A stretch of DNA of 64,000 nucleotides from positions 192,001 to 256,000 of the forward strand of contig RPFO01000938.1 of assembly GCA_009746045.1 (NCBI GenBank), written 5' to 3'. The notes below the pieces were generated by a model, which did no database searches, was not told the DNA's origin, and saw only the letters and a list, made by a program, of their open reading frames with translations. Both the position numbers and the translations under genes were made by a program. Of this stretch, positions 1 to 32,669 are shown piece by piece. The DNA is from Mesostigma viride (lineage: Eukaryota; Streptophyta; Mesostigmatophyceae; Mesostigmatales; Mesostigmataceae). Numbering within the stretch: the stretch's first letter is position 1; each line of letters begins with the position of its first letter.

Positions 1-22343
<22,343 letters not shown>

Positions 22344-23290
22344 CTGCTCGTTATATTAAAAAGTTCAAACGTTTTTCTCTTGCTTATTTAATACGCGTGG
22401 ATCTTGCCAGCTCATTCTAGGGCCAGCCGTTTGGGTACGTTAACCTACTTGGTGCATGTTATGCATAACGTAAATTAGCCGACGGAGGGGCACACCCCAT
22501 TTTCTCGCATATCGCCTCCTTTCACGCTGTCACATAATACGACATAGCCGGTTCCATACCACCAACATGTCTGTTTATTCCTGCATTCACTGTGACCACG
22601 CAGATTTATTATGGATGCCACGCTCATCTGTGCAGTGGCAAACCCTGAACTACCCAGTAGTACTTGGGTGTCATGCGTTGCAACTTGCAAGGCCAAGGTT
22701 TCCGCCTCTCCAGCCCATGTCCAGCCTTCTGTTTTTCCCAATTTCCCCATCTGGAGGACCACGTAACAGCGCGGGCCCTGAATCTGATGCTCTGGCCGCT
22801 TTACTGTACTGTAGCCCAGGCCGCTCGTTTGCTACATACAGTACATAGTGGACAACGCAAATCCACAGGTACTAGTTACTACGCAGAACCGTACGCAATA
22901 AGCTTCAGTCTTTACTTTCCACGAGGCATCTGGGAGGGACTCTAAATCACCCGCGATGCGCGGCGCACTCCATCGTCTACAGTCTGTACTGTACTGTACC
23001 ACCAACGTGTAACCGCCGGCCGAAAAGGTGACTTTTCAACCGTTGCCGCTGACAGCGCACAACACAGTGTACACGCCTTAAGTTGGGTTGGCTTAAGTTG
23101 GGTCGAATTGAATTCCGGCGTAATTAGTTCAAAGTAGTTCAGAATACTATGTTTTTTTATCTTTAGTTCAAATTAGTAGAATTGAGGTTTAGCAGGGCTA
23201 GGTTTAGCAGGGATTCCAGGCAGGGATTCATTACTGGCTATATTTGGAATAAACGTACACCTATTTACCTGGAAAAAATTAGTAGAATTG
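22344..23290. other. Gene-free stretch upstream of SWEETIE
   Basis: No coding exon recognised. It should hold the SWEETIE promoter and 5' leader. There are several short direct repeats of the GTACTGTACTGTA kind (about 22803-22850 and 22985-23000) and, at about 23075-23105, a partial copy of the foldback motif CACGCCTTAAGTTGGGTT. No TATA box or CpG feature could be assigned with confidence. Confidence 0.4.
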
Positions 23291-23369
23291 AGTAGAGTCA
23301 TTCACGCCTTAAGTTGGGTTCACGCCTTAAGTTGGGTTGACCCTTCAAAAACCACGAACCCAACTTAAG

Positions 23370-24343
23370 CAGTGTTTTTTTTAGTGGCGATACACCGCCA
23401 AATGTGGCGGTGTGGCACTTTTTTTGGCAAAATGTGGCGGTGCCACCCACTTGGACAGGGCACCCAAGAAGCCACAATTTGGCCGTGCTGTTCTACTTTG
23501 TAGTTTCGTTTCGCCACAGGGTGGCCGTGCCTGAAGTTCACTCTAGTACAGGCTACGCCACAATTGGCGGTGTCAGCCGGTCTTCCGGCCGGCGTTCCGC
23601 CACAAGCCTCCCTAGTACTAGAACTACTATGAGTATTACTATGACTGACTGACTTACTGACTGCATAGTGCATGTACGTAGAGCCCGGCCAAGTGCCAAG
23701 TGGCAAGTGGCCCGCTGCCAGAGACCAGAGTGCACTGTGCAGACTGCAGCTTGTGTGCATTTTCTGGCTTCAGCTGGCTGGCGGCCTGGCGGCTGGCGCC
23801 TCAGTTCCAGTCACTCGCCAGCCATACAGTACTGTACTGCATTGCATTGACTATGTGTTTCGACTTTCGGCACTTCAGTAATCGTTTTGTTAAGCAGTGG
23901 CTGTAGTGGTAATCGTTGTTGTTAATTTACCAAGTACGCCCGGCGCCGATGCCTGAGACGGAGACGCTCGCCCGCCTTGTGTACAGGCATTCACGCCTTA
24001 AGTTGGGTTCGAGGTTTTTGGTCAACCCAACTTCAGGCGTGAACCCAACTTAAGGCGTGAATGATTCTAATAAATTCTACTAGTTTGAACTTAAGATAAT
24101 TAAACATACTGTTCTGAACTACTTTGAACTTGGAATGCCAGTACGGCGCCGCGCCGCGCTGACCCCGCTGCCGGTAGGGTCATTTGCTGCACCAAAAAGC
24201 CAGCCCGCCACACGTGGCCGTGCCAAGCCCAATTTTAATTGGCTTAAAGCCACACATTGGCCGAGTAAACTGAAGTTTTCATAGTTCGAAACGCCACAAG
24301 TGGCCTAGCGCCACTAGTAACGAAAACCTTAAAAAAAACACTG
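23370..24343. mobile_element. Non-autonomous hAT-like DNA transposon with 8-bp target duplication
   Basis: The element begins CAGTGTTTTTTTT and ends with the reverse complement, AAAAAAAACACTG. It is flanked by a perfect 8-bp direct repeat AACTTAAG (23362-23369 and 24344-24351). CAGTG/CAGGG ends with an 8-bp target-site duplication are the hallmark of the hAT superfamily. It is about 974 bp with no transposase-like frame, so it would depend on a transposase supplied elsewhere. Its interior has several copies of a TGGCGGTG-type motif and one whole foldback element near 23988-24064. Confidence 0.7.
23988..24064. repeat. Second copy of the foldback element, inside the hAT-like element
   Basis: CATTCACGCCTTAAGTTGGG at the left end is answered by CCCAACTTAAGGCGTGAATG at the right end, with an internal partial arm. 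The unit is under 80 bp, far too short to code for anything, and would fold into one long hairpin. Confidence 0.6.
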
Positions 24344-24421
24344 AACTTAAGGCGTGAATGACTGTACCCTAGAGATGTATGCTGAATTGCTGATTGCCAG
24401 ACTGACTGACTGGAAACGTTA

Positions 24422-25312
24422 TACAGTCATTCCCGCGTTAAGTTGCGATCGCCCCCTCAAACTTGCCTTGGCGCCGCAACTTAAAGCGGGAACGCAACTT
24501 AACGGTAGAATTAGGCTAGCAGCCCACCACCTCCTCCTCTGACAAACTTCTATACGGCATTCGACAGCTCTCGTCAAGCCCGATCCAGCTGCAGCGTCAA
24601 AGCCGGCCGAAGTCCATTTTCCAGGCCAGATATTTTGGACAAAGGCGGGCTGCAAAACACGCCGTGGGCAGCCACGCAGTGCCTGCGTTTTATACCACAA
24701 CTGTGTGTGTTTTAACCCTCTTCGACTCTCTTTTTGGCGGGTTGCTTAATTGCATTGATTGTGACAAAACATGGGAACTAGTCGCGAGGGAAGCTTCATC
24801 ATCAGTTTGCTCATGTCAATGGCCTGCATGTAAACACTATAATAACAGGCAGCGAGACTGCCTGTGGCCTCAACGTCCTTGTCTTTGCCCTTCTGTGGTG
24901 CATTCGGCATGATGGTGGTAATTATTTCCGGCAAGATGTCTCAATTACAGACGGCCCCTGCATGGTCGTGGATTCTTATGTACCGCAGCCCGGCCGCAGG
25001 CTGCAAAACTGAATTTGCCGTAACTGGTTGCGGCACTATTCGCGCTTTTCACCTAAGCCAGCAGGCGGGGAAATTTGCGCGCCGGTGGGGCTTGCGTATT
25101 TTGCCGCCTAAAATCACGTAGCGGGTCCGGACTTGGCAAGACATGGCCTCCTGCGCGGCCAAAAATGGCCTGACACCTACAAATTGAGTCATTACCGCGT
25201 TAAGTTGCGATGGCCTCCATGCTTAAGTTGCGGTCGCCCCCCAAACTTCGGCGCCGCAACTTAACGCGGGAACGCAACCTTAAGAAACGCAACTTAACGC
25301 GGGAATGACTGT
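24422..25312. mobile_element. Region bounded by a second foldback/MITE subfamily (CAGTCATTCCCGCGTTAAGTTG)
   Basis: At 24424-24503 and 25188-25312 there are inverted-repeat blocks with the core CATTCCCGCGTTAAGTTGCG and its complement. Outermost ends read ACAGTCATTCCC and GGGAATGACTGT next to TA dinucleotides. Either this is one roughly 890-bp non-autonomous element with complex termini, or two short foldback elements. The TA flank and the CAGT-starting terminal repeat recall the Tc1/mariner-pogo group, but no transposase is present. The core TCATTC-CGC-TTAAGTTG is shared with the foldback family just upstream. Confidence 0.5.
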
Positions 25313-26102
25313 ATCTACTGACTACTGTCACGTTATAATTTTTCCTACTACAGTGTACAGTATGGCCTTGCCGGCGTCGACATGGCAACCATCCCACGCC
25401 GCCTGGACTGGGTCTGGGGTCTGTAGTTCGTGACGTGACTGCAACAGGGCGCCGCACCTGTAAATACGCACCTGTAAAAGTGCCTCCGTCCCACCCAGCC
25501 TCTTTGCGGCCCAGGTTTAACGCCAAATTCCCGTGGTGGCATGTGACTGGTCTCTACTCAAAATCGCCCGGCTGGCCAAACCGGCCATGTTTCTCGACGC
25601 CATGCATTTGGGGGTGCAACATGTGCCACGCTGGCCGCATGCACTCCGAGCGGCCACGAGCTCAAAAGTCCAAATATCAAGGAGGTCGCCGGACTGGCAC
25701 AAGGCCTACGCATGCACGAGCACGCTGATCGGCATCTTTCTAATGCGAGGGGTAACGGTGGAGGACGGTCGCCTTCGGCGACAGTAGCGCTCGATTCCCG
25801 TGGACAGCCGAGGAAGTCAGTTGGTCAAGAAGTCACCGTGTCGGTTGTTGACTGTCATAGCCCCGCCGGTATTTCCTTTTTTTGCTAAAGTGGACTGGTA
25901 AGCATGGCATTTTTGGAATTTACAACTGATGTTGTGTCAAAGGCATTTTTGTCCCGCAATGCTTCGTGGCACCCAAGGAGCATGGTTCCTTTGGCATAAT
26001 TGTGGCGTGTGCATTTATTGTATCCTGAAATCCTGCTCGCCCCCCTGTACTATCTCCAACCCAACCACTTGGCGTACTCTGGCTGCAGGTCACGCTTATC
26101 GG
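25313..26102. other. Gene-free stretch upstream of the LRR gene
   Basis: No conserved coding exon found. It should contain the promoter and leader of the downstream LRR gene. A frame-compatible upstream ATG at 25929 lies here. The sequence CTCTGGCTGCAG just before 26091 looks like an intron 3' end, so a non-coding or short first exon upstream is possible. Confidence 0.35.
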
Positions 26103-27281
26103 ATGAGCTCTGAACAGACGCCGAGTGATGGCGGCACACCAGCGCTCGATACCCTGCTTAACACCCCGTTTGTTGGCTCCCGAATTCTAAGGAAGGTCCC
26201 CTTGCAACAACGTTGTAGGCTCCGTTCGGTCTCGCCTGGCCTGCGGCAAGCGGTAGACCAATCGCTGTTGGAAGAGGTCTCCATTTTCGGCGAGGATGTC
26301 CCACGAATCCATCGGGCGACCGACATGGTCGCGTGGCTGGCCGGCAAATGCCACAACTTAAACGCGCTCAGCTGCGCCCGGAGGAGGGACGGAGATGACC
26401 CGGATGAGATGGCCGGGTGGGAGGTGCTCCCATTCCCTCTCTGGCAGCTCGCCGACAAGAACCTCATCACCCTGGCCCAGCACTGCAACAAGCTCCGCTA
26501 CCTCGACGTCTCCCACTGCAAGTCCGTCTCCGACGCCGGCCTCTGCGCGGTGACGGCTGCGTCCCCGGAGCTCGTTTTCCTCTATGCCAGCGGCTGCGGC
26601 GCCGTGACGGACGCGTCCATGCAGTCCCTGGGCTCCCACTGCCCGCTCCTCCAGCACCTCCGCGTGGATGACAACTCGGCCGTGACGGACGCGGGCATGG
26701 CGATGGTTGCGCACGGGTGCCCCGCCCTGCGCAGCCTCAATGTGGCCGGCTGCGGCATCACCGACGCGACGCTGGCCGCGCTCGCGTCCCATTCGCGGCA
26801 GCTCGAGTGCCTCAACGCGTGCGGCTGCTCGGTGACCGACCGCGGCCCACTCGCGATCGTCAAGCAGTGCCTGGCGCTGCGCCACCTCAACCTGGGCATC
26901 ACCCTGTGCAGCGACCTCTCGATCACGGCGGTGTCCACCCACTGCCCGCAGCTGCGCAGCCTCAACACCGAGGACTGCCGCGGCGTGACCGACAAGTCCA
27001 TTGTGGCCGTCGCCAAGAGCTGCAAGGAGCTGCGGAACCTGTACGTGGGTGGGTGCTACCGGGTGACGGACGCCAGCGTGGTGGCCGCGGGGAACCACTG
27101 CAAGCAGCTGCGCCAGCTGTACCTGGGAGGGTGCACGGGGGTCACGGACGCCGGCATTCTCGTCGTGGCCGAGCACTGCAAGCAGCTCGTGTACCTGAAT
27201 GTGGACTGCTGCACGCGCGTGACTAAGCGCAGCGTGCAGGCGTTTGGCAATGGCTGCTACATCGCCTGCATGCAGTTCTGA
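26103..27281 (+). CDS. Cysteine-containing leucine-rich-repeat protein (F-box/AMN1-like)
   Basis: A single open frame encodes 392 residues from the ATG at 26103; an in-frame ATG at 25929 would add 58 residues of unconvincing sequence. The N-terminal ~50 residues (LNTPFVGSRILRKVPLQQRC) look like a degenerate F-box. Residues ~120-390 form about ten LRR-CC repeats with the pattern CPxLxxLxVxxCxxVTDAG, for example LVFLYASGCGAVTDAS and LRQLYLGGCTGVTDAG. In this family the repeats bind substrates, usually for SCF ubiquitin ligases; without a clear F-box that role is inferred. AMN1 or another FBXL-type protein are alternatives. It lacks introns while its neighbours have many, which would fit a retrogene. 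A TGTAA motif, the usual green-algal polyadenylation signal, lies at about 27360. Confidence 0.85.
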   Translation: MSSEQTPSDGGTPALDTLLNTPFVGSRILRKVPLQQRCRLRSVSPGLRQAVDQSLLEEVSIFGEDVPRIHRATDMVAWLAGKCHNLNALSCARRRDGDDPDEMAGWEVLPFPLWQLADKNLITLAQHCNKLRYLDVSHCKSVSDAGLCAVTAASPELVFLYASGCGAVTDASMQSLGSHCPLLQHLRVDDNSAVTDAGMAMVAHGCPALRSLNVAGCGITDATLAALASHSRQLECLNACGCSVTDRGPLAIVKQCLALRHLNLGITLCSDLSITAVSTHCPQLRSLNTEDCRGVTDKSIVAVAKSCKELRNLYVGGCYRVTDASVVAAGNHCKQLRQLYLGGCTGVTDAGILVVAEHCKQLVYLNVDCCTRVTKRSVQAFGNGCYIACMQF

Positions 27282-28099
27282 GAAGTTATCTCCAGATGGT
27301 GTGGAGCTATTGTTTGAGCCCTGGACATTATGAAGCCATCATTTGCCGAGGCAGCGGAGCTGTAAGCTGATGGTTTGATGTCAATCCGGTGTCTTTGGAT
27401 TGTGGGCTTTATTTTTTGGGCAAGCGAGCGACCTTGAACTGACTAGACAAAGCGGCCCCTCAGGGGGGTGCCCCCACAAAGCCCAGAAGGGTCATGTTGA
27501 AAAGGTCATCAGGACCAAATGCAAAGACTTGAAAAGCTTTGCTGTGCCTTTGTGTGCCTCAGGGAGCGACCGTATATGTTGCTGATATAAGAGGAGGGAA
27601 TGCATTCGTCCCTCGGCCTGCAGTGTTACAATGGCACATCAGAATCAAAGAGACATGACCATCGATATGGCCGACACGTGCTGGGGCCGCCACGTGTCCC
27701 TCTTACAGCGTTGTTAGTTTTAAAAGAACGCCAAAGGCCACTTTCTTTGGGCCCCTGACCGGATAGCCGCTACACTGCCACCTCGACTGCCATTACAGTA
27801 GAGGACAGCCTGGATGAGGATTATATCCCCATCTAGAATATGGTTGGGGCATGATGCAGACGACATTTGTCCGCTTCTTTAACTTTTGTGTAACTAATGT
27901 AGTCACACCCATATTATAAGTAGCATATGTACTGAGGACTTATGCTCACGTGACGCAGTCACGTGTCTATTAATTAATTAATTAATAATTTGATTGATTA
28001 ATTAATTAGTTAATTGATTAATTAATTAATTAACTAATTAAAATTAATTAATGTACGTACCGAGGCAACGTACCTGGACATCGCCATGCATGGTGCAAT
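27282..28099. other. 3' flank of LRR gene and AT-rich (TTAA)n tract
   Basis: 27282-27930 holds no recognised gene. At 27952-27970 is the palindrome CACGTGACGCAGTCACGTG, also seen at 32124-32142 and inverted near 57698. Then 27967-28055 is an imperfect (ATTA/TTAA)n tract of the kind found at the 3' ends of the local retrotransposons. Confidence 0.5.
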
Positions 28100-29345
28100 C
28101 ATGGGCCTGGCAGGTGATTAATTAATTCATTAATATAGACACGTGACTGTGGGAGGGGAACATATGGGATGGAATGGATGGTGTAAGCTATCTAGGTCCT
28201 AGTTGCAGGGGTGTGGGCACCTCGGCCCGAAGCGCTATGAATGCCATACACGGTCGAACACGCGGAGCCCCCACAGACTTGGGGGTGGTCTCCTTCATCA
28301 CTACTTGCCATCTATCCTTGCGTACCATCTGCCTACATGTTACAGACAAACCAGGAGGCTGCCCGGGTGTGAGCCCGTCACGTCTAGTGTAGCACATGTC
28401 CATGCCGAGTCTATTACGAAAAGTCCACGGGTGGCGGCCCTGCGCCGCGCGCGCGGCCTGGGGCACGCCAGGTGAGGACATATCGCCCAGGCTGGGCGGG
28501 CTTGGTGCCAGCTAGTCTATCTGATGTGTCTACCTGATCTGCGCGGGCCAGGTGCCCGGCTAGGCCCGGCCAGGCGCCTGTGCCTAATAATGTGGGAAAC
28601 ATAGGGCTAATCAGCGGACAAATCCTCGTTACTAGTGTGCCAACCAAAGGGGATGTTATAAGGGCCTTGCGCAGCATCTTGGTGACGTTGCCGCCGAGTC
28701 GTTGCTCCAGCTCCTGCGTCAGTGTCCAGGTCTCGGCGCCGTAGGTCAGGATCGTCAGAATGACGACCTTGAAGAGGTCACGCTTGACGATCCGGGCCGG
28801 TAGGGCGGGGTTGCTCCACCAGCGGCGGTGGTCATGGAGTTGCGCCCACGCCATGCCGATCCGTGTCGTCAGGTCGTCCTCGCAGTCGGGAAGCTAGCCA
28901 ACTGCCGAGCAGCTTGAAGCGGCCTGAAGTAGGGTAGTTGACAGTCGGTGTCGTCTAAGAGGCGGAGTGTGGGTGGGGGGCCTGCCATGACGAGGGCCAG
29001 GGCCTCCGTTTTGGGGCTGATTTCTAGACCAACCGCCCAAGCCTCGAGCGCCAGGCAGTCCAGCCAAATTTGGGCAGACTCCGGCTTCTCGATGAGCGTG
29101 ATGTCGTCGGCATAAATGAGGTCAGCTAGTAAATTCTGCTTGTTAGTCGGCCCCCTAGCTTCTCCAAGCTCGTTCGTGATCGCTAGGCCAGGGGCACGGC
29201 CTGCGATGCTAGCAAAGCGAGCACGTGCCTGGCGCATAACATAATCCACTACGATGGCAGGTGGTGACGGATGTAGAACTGCGTGGGTGCCACCGCCTTC
29301 CCGCAAACGGGACAAGGCGGCTCCTCCACCAGTCCTGCGGCACCT
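28100..29345 (-). pseudogene. 5'-truncated non-LTR (LINE) retrotransposon, reverse transcriptase fragments
   Basis: On the minus strand 29315-28869 encodes the palm region of a reverse transcriptase with the catalytic YADD box (DLIYADDITLIEKPESAQ). 28854-28414 encodes the following C-terminal part (LTYGAETWTLTQELEQRLGG), typical of LINE enzymes after the palm. The two frames are separated by a frameshift or stop near 28860, and there are no upstream endonuclease or ORF1 parts. The 3' untranslated part runs to about 28130 and ends in an ATTA-rich tail. The copy is dead. Confidence 0.75.
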
Positions 29346-29357
29346 TAATTCCGCCCA

Positions 29358-30055
29358 TTGAAGGATAAGCGGCGGTTTAATCTCTCTTGTCGCAGGAGGT
29401 TCTCCCTTGCCTCACAGGTCCCAAAGATAGCGGAGCAGACGGCCACCATCCCTGATCCCAGCCACCCCGGCTGGATGCTGGTGATCTCCCGCCCCTCTCC
29501 TATGCGGACCTGCTGCGGACAGCGACCGCCTCCACCACCGACGCCATATATAGCTACGAAGCTCCAGGAGCTTGAAGACCTTCGCCAGGCTCAACAACGG
29601 GAGGCCACCGACCGCGCCCGCCGCGACTGCCGGGTGGTGCTGCGTCGCTTCCCCCAGAAGCCAGGTGAGACGTCAACCTCCCGTGCCGACGAGCTTAAGG
29701 ACCAGCTCCTTACCCTCATGGGCCTGGTAGGTGAGGTAGAACTGCGTGGGTGCCACCGCCTTCCCTACTCACGGGACAAGGCGGCTCCCCCACCAGTCCT
29801 GCTCACCTTCCCGGCCTCCCGTGAGGACAAGCAGCGGTTCCTCTCTCGTCGCAAGCGCGGTTGCACGACCTCACCTGGACTCTGGACGACGACCTGACAT
29901 GCACCCGCTCAGCAGCAGCAGCGACGTGACCTGTGGCCTGAATACCTCCGCCACAAGCAGGACCCACAGAAGCCCAAGGTGTACTGGAGGGGCGGGGACC
30001 TGATGATCAACCACAAGATGTGGACGCCCTCAGGCGCTCGGGCTAGAATAGCTTG
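29358..30055 (+). pseudogene. LINE ORF1-like fragment
   Basis: The frame 29358-29897 contains LQELEDLRQAQQREATDRAR followed by CRVVLRRFPQKPGET and LTFPASREDKQRFLSRRK. This matches the C-terminal half of the intact ORF1 at 58081-59535. After about 29870 the match continues in other frames (WTLDDDLT, then YWRGGDLMINHKMW by comparison), so it is frameshifted. It points in the opposite direction to the RT fragment to its left. Confidence 0.7.
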
Positions 30056-30339
30056 TAGCCCTAGCTTGACTTCATTGGTAGTCACTGCCGCCATGGCAGC
30101 CATGCTTAGAATGTTTTGGTTTCAGTATTTAGCCGCGCCCAGCCTACAATGGGACCTCCCATGGATGATGCATTAAGAATTTAGCCATACTATGCCTATG
30201 CAGGGAGTTACTCTCTGCTGATCGAGATGCCATGTGTACACCAGCTATAGCCTAGCCACATACCTTCCACCCCATATGTCATGCAGGCATTCTAGGCCCT
30301 CTCCTCAAGCCCCCCCTGGGTGCCTGTGCTTGTTAATTA

Positions 30340-30895
30340 AGGAGGCATGAACCATCATGGCGGTGCAGGTGCACCTTGTGCACCCAGAGCAGGTGATAGT
30401 TGCACATCCTCCATCTGCAGGTTGTAGCCCTGATTGTATTACAAACCCATAGATGCCCCTTTCTCAGGGCTATGTGTTACATATGCTCCCAACGGAGCTA
30501 TGATTTTAATTAATTAAATAATTAGAATGTTTGCCTAGCTGTGCCACCATACCTAGTCACGTGCACCGCTAACGCACGGTACACAACCAGCCATAGCCTT
30601 ATAGCTTAGTCCTTGTACAGCCATGCCACGCCCTGGCTTCGATCAGATTACTTGATCACGCTCCTTGTTATGATATGCTCACATGGGTCTTATTGCACCC
30701 ACAGATTGCCGGATCGTTAGCGTGTCCGTTTAGCTAGCGCGCCCGAATGCAGCTGTGGCATGCCTCTGGCATGAAGGAGACTGGGGGTCTCTGCCCTTTC
30801 TCCTGTTGTGCACACACAGGGATTAAAAGCACTTCGGTGCTCCGTGACTCCCCAACGGGAGCACGTGTTTAATTAATTAATTAATTAATTAATTG
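30340..30895 (+). repeat. Retrotransposon 3'-end copy with stem-loop and (AATT)n tail
   Basis: The right part (about 30690-30895) has CTGTGGCATGCCTCTGGCAT, then GGGATTAAAAGCACTTCGG, then the stem-loop GCTCCGTGACTCCCCAACGG, and ends in (TTAA)n. The same block recurs near 32400-32590 and 62480-62700 and inverted near 55375-55560. At 30440-30520 is an inverted piece of a second family (CTCCCAACGGAGCTATGA). Confidence 0.6.
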
Positions 30896-31080
30896 TCGCG
30901 ACTTCACCTAGATGTTGGACGACGACCTGACCCCCGCTCAGCAGCAGCAGCGGCGCGACCTGTGGCGCTGGAATACCTCTGCTACAAGCAAGATCGACCG
31001 GAGAGGCCAAGATCTACTGGAAGGGCGGGGACCTGATGATCAACCATGCAAGATGTGGACGCCCCCCGCGGGCTAGATCG
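30896..31080 (+). pseudogene. Short ORF1 C-terminal fragment
   Basis: About 180 bp match the last part of the ORF1 family (TTGGACGACGACCTGACCCC, then GGGCGGGGACCTGATGATCA), frameshifted and with no start. It ends where the 298-bp duplicated unit begins. Confidence 0.6.
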
Positions 31081-31096
31081 TATTAGCCCTTGCATG

Positions 31097-31394
31097 TTCT
31101 GATCAGACACTCCGCAAAGGTGAAAACCTTTGCGTTCAGTGCCAGGCCGCGGAAAACGCGGAAAACGCGATCTGCAAATGAATCCGACCGGAATCGAACT
31201 GGGGACCTCTCGCACCAATTTTGCTGACTATAGGACGGACGTCTCCGGATACCATGGCATCGCCAACTTACACCTACAGTCATCCGCAAAAGTTCTCCTG
31301 TCCGGGGAGTGATGCAAGCCTTTCGGATTTGGTACTAGATAAATCACTCGAGATCTGTGTGTAGGAGTACTACACACGTGTCTGCACGCGAGAC
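31097..31394. repeat. 298-bp SINE-like unit, copy 1
   Basis: Near-identical to 31500-31797. It carries a perfect hairpin CGCAAAGGT-GAAA-ACCTTTGCG near its left end, then CGCGGAAAACGCGGAAAACG. On the minus strand about 31180-31250 looks like a degenerate tRNA: a B-box-like AGTTCGATTCC and complementary ends TCCG/CGGA about 67 nt apart. This suggests a tRNA-derived SINE, but the T-arm does not pair well and I do not call a tRNA gene. Confidence 0.6.
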
Positions 31395-31499
31395 TTGTTC
31401 AGTCTCGCACCGTGAGACGGGCTGAACACGGCTGAATCCTTCTTTTTTAGTAGAAGGGGGCGTAGCCGGTACTATCGAAATCAGCCAAGCTTGCGTATA

Positions 31500-31797
31500 T
31501 TCTGATCAGACACTCCGCAAAGGTGAAAACCTTTGCGTTCAGTGCCAGGCCGCGGAAAACGCGGAAAACGCGATCTGCAAATGAATCCGACCGGAATCGA
31601 ACTGGGGACCTCTCGCACCAATTTTGCTGACTATAGGACGGACGTCTCCGGATACCATGGCATCGCCAACTTACACCTACAGTCATCCGCAAAAGTTCTC
31701 CTGTCCGGGGAGTGATGCAAGCCTTTCGGATTTGGTACTAGATAAATCACTCGAGATCTGTGTGTAGGAGTACTACACACGTGTCTGCACGCGAGAC
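31500..31797. repeat. 298-bp SINE-like unit, copy 2
   Basis: Direct repeat of 31097-31394, separated by 105 bp. I saw no difference between the copies by eye, so the duplication looks recent. It has the same hairpin and the same tRNA-like B-box region. Confidence 0.65.
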
Positions 31798-31850
31798 ATT
31801 TGCATGTAACCACGCACGGCAGGCCGCCACCTGTGGACATTTCGTGACAG

Positions 31851-32160
31851 ACTCGGCATGGACATGTGCTACACTAGACGTGACGGGCTCACCCCCGGGC
31901 AGCCTCCTGGTTTGTCTGTAATATGGAGGCAGATGGTCCGCAAGGATAGATGGCAAGTAGTGATGAAGGAGACCACCCCCAAGCCTGTGGGGGCTCCGCG
32001 TGTGACCAAGTATGGCATTCATAGCGATTCGGGCCGCGGTGCCCACGCCCCTGTAACTAGGACCTAGATAGCTTATACCCTCCATTCCATCCCATGTTCC
32101 CCTCCCACTGAGGACTTATGCTCACGTGACGCAGTCACGTGTCTATTAATTAACCATTGA
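31851..32160 (+). repeat. Retrotransposon 3' region, inverted relative to the copy at 28130-28415
   Basis: This segment (GACTCGGCATGGACATGTGC to CCATTCCATCCCATGTTCCC) is the reverse complement of about 28145-28415 with scattered differences and one indel. It runs into the CACGTGACGCAGTCACGTG palindrome and a short ATTAATTAA end. It is another copy of the same LINE 3' region, on the opposite strand. Confidence 0.65.
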
Positions 32161-32399
32161 GAGTCATGGTCGCCACTGTTGCCAAAAATGAGCCTTGCAA
32201 TCATACCTGGCCATATACACACTCCGGTGCTCCGTGACTGCCCAACGGGAGCACGTGTTAATTAATAGTGCAACGCTGTTGCAAGGTAGAACGTAGCCAT
32301 GCATGCATCTAGCCTAACCAGTAGCCAACAGACATATCCGCCAGACTAGGTATGCGTCTCGATTATCACGGCTTGTTTGCTCATGTCTCCATAGCAATG

Positions 32400-32600
32400 T
32401 AATGCTCACAGGGGTCCTATTGCACCCACAGGGGCTACCCCGGATCGTTTAGAAGGAGCACCCTGTCGGATGCCTGTGGCATGAGGGAAGGGGGGGGTCT
32501 CTGCCCCCCTACCCGTTGTGCACACTCCGGGAATAAAAGCACTTAGGTGCTCCTTGACTCCCCAACGGGAGCACATGTGTCGAATCGATTAATTGATACC
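32400..32600 (+). repeat. Another copy of the retrotransposon 3'-end block
   Basis: Contains GGCATGAGGGAAGGGGGGGG, GTTGTGCACACTCCGGGAAT, AAAAGCACTTAGGTGCTCC and CCCCAACGGGAGCACATGTG, the same order as in the 30690-30895 copy. It lies within 100 bp of the 3' end of the DZIP1-like gene. Confidence 0.6.
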
Positions 32601-32669
32601 GCACAGACCAAAGTATCCCCCGAATGATTTAGACGCACGATCTCTGCTGTGTCATCGCATGCATAGAGC

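Larger units (their letters stand above)
23297..24362. repeat. Foldback element split by the hAT-like insertion
   Basis: Without the inserted hAT-like element, the flanks form one short hairpin of roughly 90 bp: AGTCATTCACGCCTTAAGTT on the left (from about 23298) and its complement AACTTAAGGCGTGAATGACT on the right (to about 24362). The hAT-like target duplication AACTTAAG lies inside the right arm, which explains the split. This gives a relative date: foldback first, hAT second. Confidence 0.6.

Noticed and set aside
26358-27176. 272-residue minus-strand frame opposite the LRR gene
   Set aside because: Antisense shadow of a GC-rich LRR coding sequence; no family resemblance and no start context.
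31180-31250. tRNA gene on the minus strand within the 298-bp repeat
   Set aside because: The B-box-like motif and paired ends are there, but the length (~67 nt) is short and the T-stem has mismatches. Kept only as a SINE-like hint.
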